Assembly: GCA_023267045.1 (NCBI GenBank)
Contig: JAHFOB010000006.1
Location: forward strand, 1 to 48,330
DNA: 48,330 bases
Direction: 5' to 3'
From: Candidatus Zambryskiibacteriota bacterium
Lineage (GTDB): Bacteria > Patescibacteriota > Minisyncoccia > Phycocordibacterales > DATDWN01
The notes beneath the pieces were generated by a model. That model was not told the DNA's origin. It did no database searches and saw nothing but the letters and a program-made list of their open reading frames with translations. Positions within the stretch are counted from its first letter, which is position 1. Each line of letters opens with the position of its first letter. Of this stretch, positions 32,366 through 39,664 are shown piece after piece. A program made the position numbers and the translations under genes.

Positions 32366-32749
32366 TTAAAAATTTTTGACTGGATACCTCGTCCCGCGTT
32401 TTATAAAGTTTGTTTCAAGCTCTTTCAGTTCAAATTTTTGTTTAAAATAGCGTTTGATTAGAGCGAGATTCATGTCATTTTTGCATGAATAGACATCAGC
32501 ACTTATAAACCTTCTCCTAGGAAAAGTGTGTATGCTTATGTGACTTTCTTCAATAACCACAAAACCACTCCAACCTCCAGGATCTTTTTTATTATTTCCT
32601 TTGACGAAATATACTTCCGGTTTAGAAATTTTTTTCATACCTAAAATAGTAGGCAAATTGTTCAAGCACGAAAGAATTAGCTTTTTATTATTTAATAGTT
32701 TTTCATTTCCCCCATATCCATCTATAGTTATGTGCTCACCAAAATTCAT
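32366..32749 (-). CDS. speD: SpeD-family pyruvoyl-dependent decarboxylase
   Basis: 127 aa, the size of the bacterial class 1B AdoMet decarboxylase proenzyme. The self-cleavage site ESHISIHT is present (Glu68-Ser69), which generates the pyruvoyl cofactor from Ser69, and His70 and the later Cys in ADVYSC are conserved. The N-terminal YGG replaces the common YGC. Family role: AdoMet decarboxylation for spermidine synthesis. Homologues that decarboxylate arginine or ornithine instead are also known, including in CPR bacteria. No spermidine synthase gene is in the window, so the substrate is open. Confidence 0.88.
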   Translation of the reverse strand: MNFGEHITIDGYGGNEKLLNNKKLILSCLNNLPTILGMKKISKPEVYFVKGNNKKDPGGWSGFVVIEESHISIHTFPRRRFISADVYSCKNDMNLALIKRYFKQKFELKELETNFIKRGTRYPVKNF

Positions 32750-32771
32750 TATGGCCTAATCATAACACAAA

Positions 32772-34550
32772 CTATTTCATTTTTAAAGAAAGTTTTTCTA
32801 ATTTTTCTATATCTTTTTCTATACTTTGCAGTCCTGCTTCAAAAAACTTTGGATCGTTTGTGTTTATTCCGGCTTTTTTGAATATTTCGTCTGGACTCAT
32901 GCTTCCTCCGGCTGATAGAAACTGATCTATCTTTTTTATATAACTTTTATCTTTTTTCCAATTTTCAAACAAAGCTCGGCTGACTATTTGACCATAAGCG
33001 TACGAGTAAACATAGAAAAATCGACGTATATGTGACCAATTTACAAAAAAATAACCATCATCGTCTGTTACGGAAAAAGCATCACCCATGTATGATTCCA
33101 GATGTTTATGAAGTAGTTTAGCTATTTCTTCTTTTGACAGCTGACCTTCCTTTCTAATTCTTTGATGTAATTCTAATTCAAAGTTGAAACAAGCTATTTG
33201 TCTAAAAATAGTTGAGATATCGCCCATTATTTTATTGTGAAGTAAGATAATTTTTTCGTCATTCGACAAATATTTTTCTATTTCTGACAAAACAACTTGT
33301 TCAAAAAATGTACTGGCTACTTCAGCCGTAGCAGTGGAATATCCTTGGTAAAAAATTGACTGAACTTTTGATCTTTCTCCGTGTACAGCATGCCCCATTT
33401 CATGAGCCAAAGTTTCTAGAGAACGAATATCGTCATTGTGATTTAAAAGTATAAAAGTTGGCATATTGTAGCTACTAGCACAATATGCGCCACCACTTTT
33501 ACCTTTTTTAGGGAAAACGTCAGTCTGGCCATTTTTTAAAATTCTGTAAAAAATTTCACCATACTCTTTACCCATTTTATGAAAAATATCTCCGACTATA
33601 GAAACACTTGTTTCAAAATTAAATTTTTTCTTTATTTCCCCTATTTTGACAGCTCTGTCAGAAACAGAAAGTTTTTTCTCTTTCAAAAGCTTCGCGTGTA
33701 GTTTGTAAAATCGCTGACTAATTTTGAAATTTTTGGTAACAGTTTCGATCATCTTCTCTATATTTTTTTCATCATTTTCATAACCCAAAATAGTTGCACT
33801 GTATGGTTTTTCAAAACCCCTACGCTCGTCCATAACTTTCTTGAAGTTATAAACAGCGTTTATTTCCGCTTCAGCAAAATGACTTATAGATTTAAAAACT
33901 TTATTTAGACTTTCATGTAAAATTCGCCTGTCATTTTTTGGTAATTCAGAAATCATAGAGAGAGCTTTTTGGACTGGAAGTTTTTGACCTTTGTAGTCAA
34001 CTGTTTGACTGGTTAAAAGTTTTTCCTGACCATCAACCCACATAGAGTAACTAGTTTGAGAAAGTAGGCCGACCAATTGTTCCTCTTTTTCAGTCAAAAC
34101 ATGTTTAGCGTTTTTAAAGATTTTTTCCAAAAAATACCAGTATTTCTTCAGTTTTTTATCTTTTAAGTACTTTTTTTGTTTATTTTCTGGTATTTTTGAT
34201 AATTTTATGTCAATAAAAACCAGCTTGTTCGTAGCCTTAGTCATTCGATTACTTACCTTTGTAGAAAAAGCTTGAGCAATATTGTCCTCGGAATTTAGAT
34301 CTTTTCTGAAATAAAAATAGTAAGAAGTTTTTTCTTCGCCAGCTTTTTTACTCAAATCTTCATAATCATTCAAGGTTTTCAGTAATTCATCGGCAGAAGA
34401 TGTGAAATCTGAATCTTTGTATTTTTTCTCAAAAGAATCACACTCCGACTCTACAAGTTTAAGTCCTTGCTCTATTTTCGGATCTTTTTCGTCTTTGTAT
34501 AGTAGTTTTAAATCCCACTCTGTCTTATATTGTTTTTGTTCGGGATTCAT
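32772..34550 (-). CDS. pepF: M3 family oligoendopeptidase F-type
   Basis: Cytosolic zinc oligopeptidase, 592 aa. The zinc motif HEMGH (H383, E384, H387 in LETLAHEMGHAVHGE) and a downstream glutamate in STATAEVASTFFE supply the ligands. Helix-rich N-terminal half with no signal peptide, and the DDGYFFVNWSHIRRFFYVYSYAYGQ segment near the C-terminus is typical of the family. Its ATG overlaps the trhO stop (ATGA), so the two are translationally coupled. Confidence 0.94.
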   Translation of the reverse strand: MNPEQKQYKTEWDLKLLYKDEKDPKIEQGLKLVESECDSFEKKYKDSDFTSSADELLKTLNDYEDLSKKAGEEKTSYYFYFRKDLNSEDNIAQAFSTKVSNRMTKATNKLVFIDIKLSKIPENKQKKYLKDKKLKKYWYFLEKIFKNAKHVLTEKEEQLVGLLSQTSYSMWVDGQEKLLTSQTVDYKGQKLPVQKALSMISELPKNDRRILHESLNKVFKSISHFAEAEINAVYNFKKVMDERRGFEKPYSATILGYENDEKNIEKMIETVTKNFKISQRFYKLHAKLLKEKKLSVSDRAVKIGEIKKKFNFETSVSIVGDIFHKMGKEYGEIFYRILKNGQTDVFPKKGKSGGAYCASSYNMPTFILLNHNDDIRSLETLAHEMGHAVHGERSKVQSIFYQGYSTATAEVASTFFEQVVLSEIEKYLSNDEKIILLHNKIMGDISTIFRQIACFNFELELHQRIRKEGQLSKEEIAKLLHKHLESYMGDAFSVTDDDGYFFVNWSHIRRFFYVYSYAYGQIVSRALFENWKKDKSYIKKIDQFLSAGGSMSPDEIFKKAGINTNDPKFFEAGLQSIEKDIEKLEKLSLKMK

Positions 34551-35437
34551 ACTGTTTGTGCTGGCGAATATAGCATTTTACACTGGTCCCCACAATAGGC
34601 TTTGCCGTCATCCTCGGAGCAATCCTCACAACACAGAAAGTGTTTGTTACACATTGGGTTTTTGCAGTTTACATAACGCTCTGAAAAAACTCCACACTTT
34701 TCACACGTACCTACAACCTTGTGTTTCTCTTTTGGGTCAAAATCCATAATAATTCGTCTGTCGAAAACATACAGAGAGCCCTCGAACTCCGATCCCGGGA
34801 ATTTTTCTATATAACTGACTATTCCACCATCGAGCTGATAGACATCTTTGAAACCTTCTCGAACTAAAAGGCCAGAAGCTTTTTCACATCTGACACCTCC
34901 AGTACAAACAGTCAGAACAGTTTCATCTTTATAATTTTCTATTTTTGAAATTTCTTTATTGAGATCTCGAAAGTTTTGCAAATCTGGCATTATCGAACCA
35001 TTGAAACGCCCGACTTTAAACTCATAATCATTTCGCATATCAATAATTTTGAATTTTTTCCCTGATTCATACCATTTTTTCAATTCTTCTGGTTTCAAAT
35101 GCTTACCTGTTATTTCGTTTGGATTTATGTCCTCTTCTAAACCAAGAGTGACTATTTCTTTGCGCACTTTTACAGAAAGTTTTGGAAAGGCATCACCTGT
35201 TCCAGCGCTTTTTTTGATATGTGTATTTGCAAATCGTGGATCAGACAAAAATTCTTTCAGATATTCATTGATATTTTCTATCATACCTTCGAGTGTAGCG
35301 TTTATTCCCTCTTTTGCCACAATAACCCAGCCCTTTAGACCCAGCTTCTCACAAATTAAACGTTGCTCATCCCGCAATTCCTCCGGATTTTCAATGGGCA
35401 CGTATTTATAAAACAGAATGATTGTGAATTCTGACAT
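34547..35437 (-). CDS. trhO: tRNA uridine-34 hydroxylase TrhO (rhodanese family)
   Basis: Oxygen-dependent hydroxylase making 5-hydroxyuridine at the wobble position of tRNA. 296 aa. N-terminal YceA-type domain (EFTIILFYKYVPIENP, GINATLEG), a central rhodanese domain with the active-site loop CTGGVRCEKAS, and a C-terminal cysteine cluster CEKC, CCEDC that may bind zinc. The ATG at 35437 (MSEFTII) is chosen over 35476, because the added residues (MLFLLCELCYLFI) are unlike the family and run into the upstream terminator region. Confidence 0.92.
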   Translation of the reverse strand: MSEFTIILFYKYVPIENPEELRDEQRLICEKLGLKGWVIVAKEGINATLEGMIENINEYLKEFLSDPRFANTHIKKSAGTGDAFPKLSVKVRKEIVTLGLEEDINPNEITGKHLKPEELKKWYESGKKFKIIDMRNDYEFKVGRFNGSIMPDLQNFRDLNKEISKIENYKDETVLTVCTGGVRCEKASGLLVREGFKDVYQLDGGIVSYIEKFPGSEFEGSLYVFDRRIIMDFDPKEKHKVVGTCEKCGVFSERYVNCKNPMCNKHFLCCEDCSEDDGKAYCGDQCKMLYSPAQTV

Positions 35438-35470
35438 AATGAAAAGATAACATAATTCACATAATAGAAA

Positions 35471-35516
35471 AAGCACACCCCGGAAAAAGCGTATGGACTT
35501 TTCCTTGTGTGTGCTT
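35471..35516 (-). terminator. Terminator of the lipoprotein gene (first copy of a duplicated hairpin)
   Basis: AAGCACAC (35471-35478) pairs with GTGTGCTT (35509-35516), with an inner GGAAAA/TTTTCC stem. The minus-strand transcript then meets TTTTTC. The 56 bp at 35461-35516 recur with one mismatch at 35944-35999. Confidence 0.8.
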
Positions 35517-35784
35517 ACTCACATTTCACTTGCCCCAAGCTTGTACTCGAGTTTCCACCATTGCCACCGTTGAGAGAACGATAAATGGCATAGCAGGTGG
35601 CAGTTGTATTATCACGAAGAACAAAGACAGAATTCGCCGAGTTTAGTTCATCGTAACTCACAGCCACAAAACGAGTGTGCTTTTGTGGGTTTTGGGTTGG
35701 AATAGCGTCCTCACAACCCATAACAACGATGATGGTGCTGAAAACCAGCAATAGAACGAAAAACTTCCTCAGAATCTTTAGCAC
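35515..35784 (-). CDS. Small lipoprotein (89 aa)
   Basis: Signal sequence at 1-23 (FFVLLLVFSTIIVVMGC) with a lipobox VMGC, so it is probably lipidated at Cys24 and anchored at the outer face of the membrane. The mature part is short (EDAIPTQNPQKHTRFVAVSY, a possible strand, then a Gly/Asn/Ser-rich segment LNGGNGGNSSTS) and ends VKCE with two cysteines in the second half. GTG start with GGAGG upstream. It has its own promoter and a terminator overlapping the stop. Function unknown. Confidence 0.75.
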   Translation of the reverse strand: MLKILRKFFVLLLVFSTIIVVMGCEDAIPTQNPQKHTRFVAVSYDELNSANSVFVLRDNTTATCYAIYRSLNGGNGGNSSTSLGQVKCE

Positions 35785-35802
35785 TAGTAACCTCCATAAA
35801 AC

Positions 35803-35830
35803 ATGGTAGCATTTTATATAAAAATGTCAA
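35803..35830 (-). promoter_or_regulatory. Promoter of the lipoprotein gene
   Basis: Minus strand: -35 TTGACA (35830-35825), a 16-base spacer, and -10 TACCAT (35808-35803) preceded by TGC. Confidence 0.65.
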
Positions 35831-35832
35831 GT

Positions 35833-35901
35833 CTATTCATACCTTAGTGCCTCAATTGGGTCAAGTTTCGAAGCGCTCCTCGCCGGAAACACTGAAGACC
35901 G
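35833..35901 (-). pseudogene. Remnant 3' end of a third MacB-like permease gene
   Basis: On the minus strand this reads SVFPARSASKLDPIEALRYE then TAG. It matches the C-termini of the permeases at 36600 (VFPARTASKLDPIEALRYE) and 38299 (YPSFKASKLDPIEALRYE). Nothing recognisable precedes it: a 25-base palindrome at 35904 and the terminator of another gene come next. It is therefore the stub of a deleted or displaced permease gene. Confidence 0.85.
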
Positions 35902-35903
35902 TA

Positions 35904-35928
35904 CCCCTTGAAGACCGTCTTCAAGGGG
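35904..35928. repeat. Perfect 11-bp palindrome at the permease remnant
   Basis: CCCCTTGAAGA (35904-35914), CCG, TCTTCAAGGGG (35918-35928). It lies exactly where recognisable permease sequence ends, so it may mark the deletion junction or act as a terminator. Confidence 0.7.
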
Positions 35929-35953
35929 AATTTACAATTTTGTATAATAGAAA

Positions 35954-35999
35954 AAGCACACCCCGGAAAAAGCGTGTGGACTTTTCCTTGTGTGTGCTT
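35954..35999 (-). terminator. Terminator of the 99-aa gene (second copy of the duplicated hairpin)
   Basis: Same hairpin as at 35471, with one base different in the loop region (GTGTGG for GTATGG). It is followed on the minus strand by TTTTTC. Confidence 0.8.
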
Positions 36000-36008
36000 G
36001 TGATGTTA

Positions 36009-36308
36009 CTACTCGACGAAAGTGAATTGCCCGATACGGAAATGGGTTGAGTAGTAACCCTGAATACGTTTTTGCTGACGGGCCCCATCTCCGTAGGGCA
36101 TGTCCACGATAGCAATAAATTTCCAACAATCTCCTGCTCCGCGGCTTTCATCTTCCAAAGATTGGATCCAGGCACTCATCTTGTGCTTAGACCTTGAACC
36201 TCCCTCAAAGAATGAAAACTCTACTTCCAACACGCTACCCAAAACAGAGATCAAAGCTTCTTTACCGGGTCCGTCTACGATGTTAAAGAGTCTCTCAGAC
36301 TGTGTCAT
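36009..36308 (-). CDS. Hypothetical 99-aa protein
   Basis: No family recognised. The ATG at 36308 (MTQSERLFNIVDG) is chosen because AAAAAGGA then lies at a workable distance. The ATG at 36317 would overlap that site. Soluble, with glycine and charged residues throughout (ISVLGSVLEVEFSFFEGGSRSKHK, then SRGAGDCWKFIAIVDMPYGD) and an aromatic C-terminus (GYYSTHFRIGQFTFVE) suggesting a small beta-rich fold. Single-gene unit with a strong promoter and terminator, higher in G+C than the neighbouring transporter genes. Confidence 0.7.
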   Translation of the reverse strand: MTQSERLFNIVDGPGKEALISVLGSVLEVEFSFFEGGSRSKHKMSAWIQSLEDESRGAGDCWKFIAIVDMPYGDGARQQKRIQGYYSTHFRIGQFTFVE

Positions 36309-36363
36309 ACAACACATCCTTTTTAGGTGATCTGTCCATACAGACAGGGGTTGATCCCTTTCA

Positions 36364-36393
36364 ATTATAACATGATAAAGATATATTTGTCAA
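36364..36393 (-). promoter_or_regulatory. Promoter of the 99-aa gene
   Basis: Minus strand: -35 TTGACA (36393-36388), an 18-base spacer, and -10 TATAAT (36369-36364). The leader has a small hairpin CTGTC/GGACAG before the ribosome-binding site. Confidence 0.8.
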
Positions 36394-36440
36394 ATAGCCC
36401 TTAAAATAAGGGTATTTTGGTATGGCGTAAGTCATCACCC

Positions 36441-36600
36441 GCTCAGAGGATTTTTGGTGAAGGTCGCGTATAAAATTTGGAAATATGAGAAGCCTTACTT
36501 ATCGTAAGGCGACGAGAATTTTCAAATTTTATTTTTGTTCAACACCGAGTTTTTGTTCAACACCGAGTGTTGAACAAAAACTCGTCAAAAAGACCTGAGC
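36441..36600. repeat. Nested palindromic element at the permease 3' end
   Basis: The outer arms GCTCAGagGATTTTTG (from 36441) and CAAAAAgaCCTGAGC (to 36600) enclose three things: an AT-rich inverted repeat (ATAAAATTTG about 36470 / CAAATTTTAT about 36524), a hairpin CTTAC/GTAAG, and a perfect 18-bp hairpin at 36546-36584 (CGAGTTTTTGTTCAACAC and complement). The unit TTTTTGTTCAACACCGAG is also tandemly repeated (36532-36549, 36550-36567). It directly follows the permease stop on the minus strand. Confidence 0.8.
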
Positions 36601-37844
36601 TATTCATAACGAAGTGCTTCGATTGGGTCTAATTTGGAAGCCGTTCTCGCCGGAAAGACTCCAAAGAAAATTCCGATAGCTGCGGAAACTCCGAAAGCCA
36701 GAATAATTCCTGAAATTGGAACGGAAAAAGTCCAGTCTAGATTTGCGGACTTTGCGATTAGAGAAACTACAAATCCCAAAAACGCACCGAAAGCGATACC
36801 AACGATACCACCAAAAACCGTCACCAGAACTGCTTCCATCAAAAATTCTTTTAAAATATCTGATTCTTTTGCACCGATTGCCTTTTTCAATCCTATTTCA
36901 GCCGTCCGTTCTGTTACGACAACGTACATGATGTTCATAATACCAACCCCACCAACGATTAGAGATATAGTAGCAATAGCCATAAGTAAATATGTGATAC
37001 CACTAAATATAGTGTTGAAGGTATCTAGAGCCTGCGCTTGAGTTTGGACAGTAAAATCATCTTTGTTTGGATTTGTAATGGAATGATTTTGTCTCAAAAG
37101 TATTTTTATTTGATCGGCGGTGCTATCCCCTGCATTTATATCAGACAGAGCGACAATGCCAACCGAAATGTAGTCGATCCCAAGAAGTTTTTTCTGAGCA
37201 GTTATGAGGGGAATGAAAAGTAAGTCATCTGTTCCAGAAAGCGCACCTTGGGCTTCATACACTCCGATGACTTGAAAGTTTAATGTGCCGATTTTTACGA
37301 TTTTACCCAGTGGATCGTCTTGTCTAAATAATTTTTTGGCAATATTGTTTCCAAGAATAAGTACTTGGCTACCAGAGCTATCCTCACTTTCGGTATAAAA
37401 TCTTCCTTCAGATAATTTAGTTTTATCAATATTAAATCTTTCGGCCGATGCCCCATAATAAATAGATGTTTCTTTATTTGATCTGTAACTTGCAACTGCT
37501 TGGCCGGTTACGATGCCGTATGCACCGACAACATTTTGTAATTTTTTAATATCATCAAGATCTCTTTGTTTGAAACTTGTGATGGTGATGCCGTTAAAGG
37601 CTCCACCCGGAGTGCCGTTTGCATTTGCTGCACGGTTTTTTGTCGTCGGTGGAACACGAGTTTGAACAAACAAAGTATTACTTCCGAGCGTTGCTACTTG
37701 TGAATTTATCAAACTCCGAAATCCAGCACCTGCCGTCAAAACAAGAACGACTGTTCCAATACCAATAACAATCCCGAGCATTGTTAGGATTGTTCGTCCT
37801 TTGTTGGCTCTAAGAGCTTTTAATGATTGTTGAATGATAGACAT
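36600..37844 (-). CDS. MacB-like ABC permease (second in operon)
   Basis: 414 aa. The N-terminus RTILTMLGIVIGIGTVVLVL is the first helix, followed by a large extracytoplasmic MacB-type domain (about 45-270) and three C-terminal FtsX-type helices with GGVGIMNIMYVVVTERTAEIG and a C-terminal FPARTASKLDPIEALRYE. It works with the separate ATPase encoded at 39665. The tandem permease (38299) and the stub at 35833 show that this locus carried at least three permease genes. Confidence 0.92.
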   Translation of the reverse strand: MSIIQQSLKALRANKGRTILTMLGIVIGIGTVVLVLTAGAGFRSLINSQVATLGSNTLFVQTRVPPTTKNRAANANGTPGGAFNGITITSFKQRDLDDIKKLQNVVGAYGIVTGQAVASYRSNKETSIYYGASAERFNIDKTKLSEGRFYTESEDSSGSQVLILGNNIAKKLFRQDDPLGKIVKIGTLNFQVIGVYEAQGALSGTDDLLFIPLITAQKKLLGIDYISVGIVALSDINAGDSTADQIKILLRQNHSITNPNKDDFTVQTQAQALDTFNTIFSGITYLLMAIATISLIVGGVGIMNIMYVVVTERTAEIGLKKAIGAKESDILKEFLMEAVLVTVFGGIVGIAFGAFLGFVVSLIAKSANLDWTFSVPISGIILAFGVSAAIGIFFGVFPARTASKLDPIEALRYE

Positions 37845-37861
37845 GGGAGTTATTGAATGGG

Positions 37862-37895
37862 AGTTATCAAGTTATCAAGTATAAAGTTATCAAGT
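37862..37895. repeat. TTATCAAGT repeats, copy 1
   Basis: AGTTATCAAG occurs three times with variations (AGTTATCAAGTTATCAAGTA then AAGTTATCAAGTG) between the four-helix-bundle gene and the downstream permease. The same word fills the gaps at 38260 and 39588. Confidence 0.8.
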
Positions 37896-37898
37896 GAA

Positions 37899-38243
37899 TT
37901 ACAGAGTTTTGATTAAGCCGGAAATGATCTTTGATATTTCAAAAGATTTATTACATAAATCATCGAACTTTGTTTGATTAATATAACCCAAATCTAGAGC
38001 AATATAAAGCATTGAACGAACCTCCCCGCATGAACCTTTAGCTATATGCAAAAATTGATTGAACTCTTTATTACTTTTACGCTCAAAACCTTCTGCTATA
38101 TTATTTGAAATACTTACAACTGCCCTCTCAATTTGATCCTTAAAACTAAAATCTCTGTTAACTTTAAAAGTGAAATAAGTTATCGTGGCTAGTTCTCTCG
38201 CCTTCTGCCAACATATTAAATCCTCAAATTTTTCTATTCTCAT
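37899..38243 (-). CDS. Four-helix-bundle protein (23S rRNA intervening-sequence protein family)
   Basis: 114 aa, almost all helical. Family marks are KFEDLICWQKARELA at the start, the block QIERAVVSISNNIAEGFERK and FLHIAKGSCGEVRSML. Relatives are found in intervening sequences of 23S rRNA genes, as accessory proteins of diversity-generating retroelements and as free-standing genes in CPR genomes. Here it splits the transporter operon between two permease genes and is flanked on both sides by TTATCAAGT repeats, as though it was inserted with them. No reverse transcriptase or rRNA gene is nearby. Confidence 0.9.
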   Translation of the reverse strand: MRIEKFEDLICWQKARELATITYFTFKVNRDFSFKDQIERAVVSISNNIAEGFERKSNKEFNQFLHIAKGSCGEVRSMLYIALDLGYINQTKFDDLCNKSFEISKIISGLIKTL

Positions 38244-38259
38244 GATTTTGCTTGGTATT

Positions 38260-38294
38260 ACTTGATAACTTTCAACTTTCTACTTGATAACTTC
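38260..38294. repeat. TTATCAAGT repeats, copy 2 (inverted)
   Basis: ACTTGATAACTTTC and CTACTTGATAACTTC upstream of the four-helix-bundle gene, in opposite orientation to copy 1. Confidence 0.8.
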
Positions 38295-38298
38295 TTCG

Positions 38299-39582
38299 CT
38301 ATTCATAACGAAGTGCTTCTATCGGATCGAGTTTAGATGCTTTGAACGAAGGATAAAGTCCGAAAACAACTCCAGTTAAAACAGAAACTCCGACTGCCAA
38401 AACAACAGAAGTTATAGAAATAACAAAATCCCAATCAAAACCTAGATATCGCATAAGTGTTGCCAAGAGATATGAAACGACGACACCAACGACAATACCT
38501 ATAAGTCCACCGATAGAAGTCAAAGTGCCGGATTCAAGCAAAAATTGTTTCATTATTGCAGAATTTGTGGCGCCGACTGCTTTTCGTAAACCTATTTCAC
38601 GAGTTCTTTCGGCAACTGTCACAAGCATTATGTTTAATATTCCGATACCACCAACAATCAGTGCAATGGCCGCCATCGAAGTCAAAAATAAACTAAGAGC
38701 GTTTGTGATGGTCGTCAAAATACCCACAGCAGTTGCTTGATTTCGAACAGTAAAATCAATATCGTCATCTGACAAAATGTGGTGACGCTGTTTCAAAACG
38801 GTTGTGATATCGCTTATTGTTTGATTAACATTATCTGCTGAATCAACTTTTATGAGAACCATCTGCAGATAATGAATGCCGAGAAGTTGCGACTGGCCGA
38901 TGGTCAAAGGTAAAAATATTTGGTCATCTTGATCTTGAAAAAAAGCGCTGCCACGAGGATTAATCACCCCGGCTACTCGCAGTGGCACACCAAAGGAAGT
39001 CCCGGCTGTACTGGAAAGAGCGGCACTTTTAACTTTTATAACTTGACCAACAGGATCAGTCCCCGAATCTTTAAATAATTCATCTGCCACAGCTGAACCC
39101 AAAACAACAACATTTCCTCCGCCATCAAGAGAAGATTCGTCCATAAAAGCCCCGCTTTTCATCGTAAAATTTGCGGCATCAGAATATCCAGAATCAACAC
39201 CAAGAAAATTGGTATCAACACTTTTATTTTGCCATGTAATAGTGACTGTTCCTCGAACCTGACCGTCAACTGCAACAGCGTGCGGGACTTGAGAAATAAC
39301 TTTTAGTGCATCTCTGTCTGCGTTGACGAGGCTGGTAATGACCACTCCGTAAGCTTGGGCTGGCGGGCCACTGGTATCACTTTTTCCAGGTTGAACGGAC
39401 AAAAGATTTGAGCCAAGTTTATTTACCTGACCCAAAACTAAACTTTGAGCTCCAGCGCCGAGAGAAATGATGATGATCACTCCGGCAACGCCAATAACAA
39501 TACCGAGCATTGTCAGAAAGGATCTCCCCTTTCGAGACAAGAGATTTTGAATAGTTATTTTTATTGTAGATATGAAATTCAT
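38299..39582 (-). CDS. MacB-like ABC permease (first in operon)
   Basis: 427 aa. Same layout as the permease at 36600: first helix in RSFLTMLGIVIGVAGVIIII, extracytoplasmic domain at about 45-285, then FtsX-type helices with GGIGILNIMLVTVAERTREIG and the C-terminal SKLDPIEALRYE. The two proteins differ through most of the periplasmic-type domain, so they may form a heteromeric pair served by one ATPase. Confidence 0.92.
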   Translation of the reverse strand: MNFISTIKITIQNLLSRKGRSFLTMLGIVIGVAGVIIIISLGAGAQSLVLGQVNKLGSNLLSVQPGKSDTSGPPAQAYGVVITSLVNADRDALKVISQVPHAVAVDGQVRGTVTITWQNKSVDTNFLGVDSGYSDAANFTMKSGAFMDESSLDGGGNVVVLGSAVADELFKDSGTDPVGQVIKVKSAALSSTAGTSFGVPLRVAGVINPRGSAFFQDQDDQIFLPLTIGQSQLLGIHYLQMVLIKVDSADNVNQTISDITTVLKQRHHILSDDDIDFTVRNQATAVGILTTITNALSLFLTSMAAIALIVGGIGILNIMLVTVAERTREIGLRKAVGATNSAIMKQFLLESGTLTSIGGLIGIVVGVVVSYLLATLMRYLGFDWDFVISITSVVLAVGVSVLTGVVFGLYPSFKASKLDPIEALRYE

Positions 39583-39587
39583 AATTC

Positions 39588-39660
39588 AGTTATCAAGTAT
39601 AAAGTTATCAAGTTATCAAGTTGAGAAGAGAACTCCTTTCGACTTTCAACTTGATAACTT
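39588..39660. repeat. TTATCAAGT repeats, copy 3 with inverted end
   Basis: AGTTATCAAGTATAAAG, then TTATCAAGTTATCAAGTTGA, and an inverted TCAACTTGATAACTTTGA at 39647-39660. This can fold as a hairpin between the ATPase and permease genes. Confidence 0.8.
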
Positions 39661-39664
39661 TGAA

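Noticed and set aside
34547-34550. UGA recoding as glycine (Gracilibacteria/SR1 code)
   Set aside because: TGA acts as a normal stop at the trhO end with ATGA coupling, and long genes read well with the standard bacterial code.
37862-39660. CRISPR array from the repeated TTATCAAGT words
   Set aside because: Units are short, irregular and in both orientations, with no regular spacers and no cas genes.
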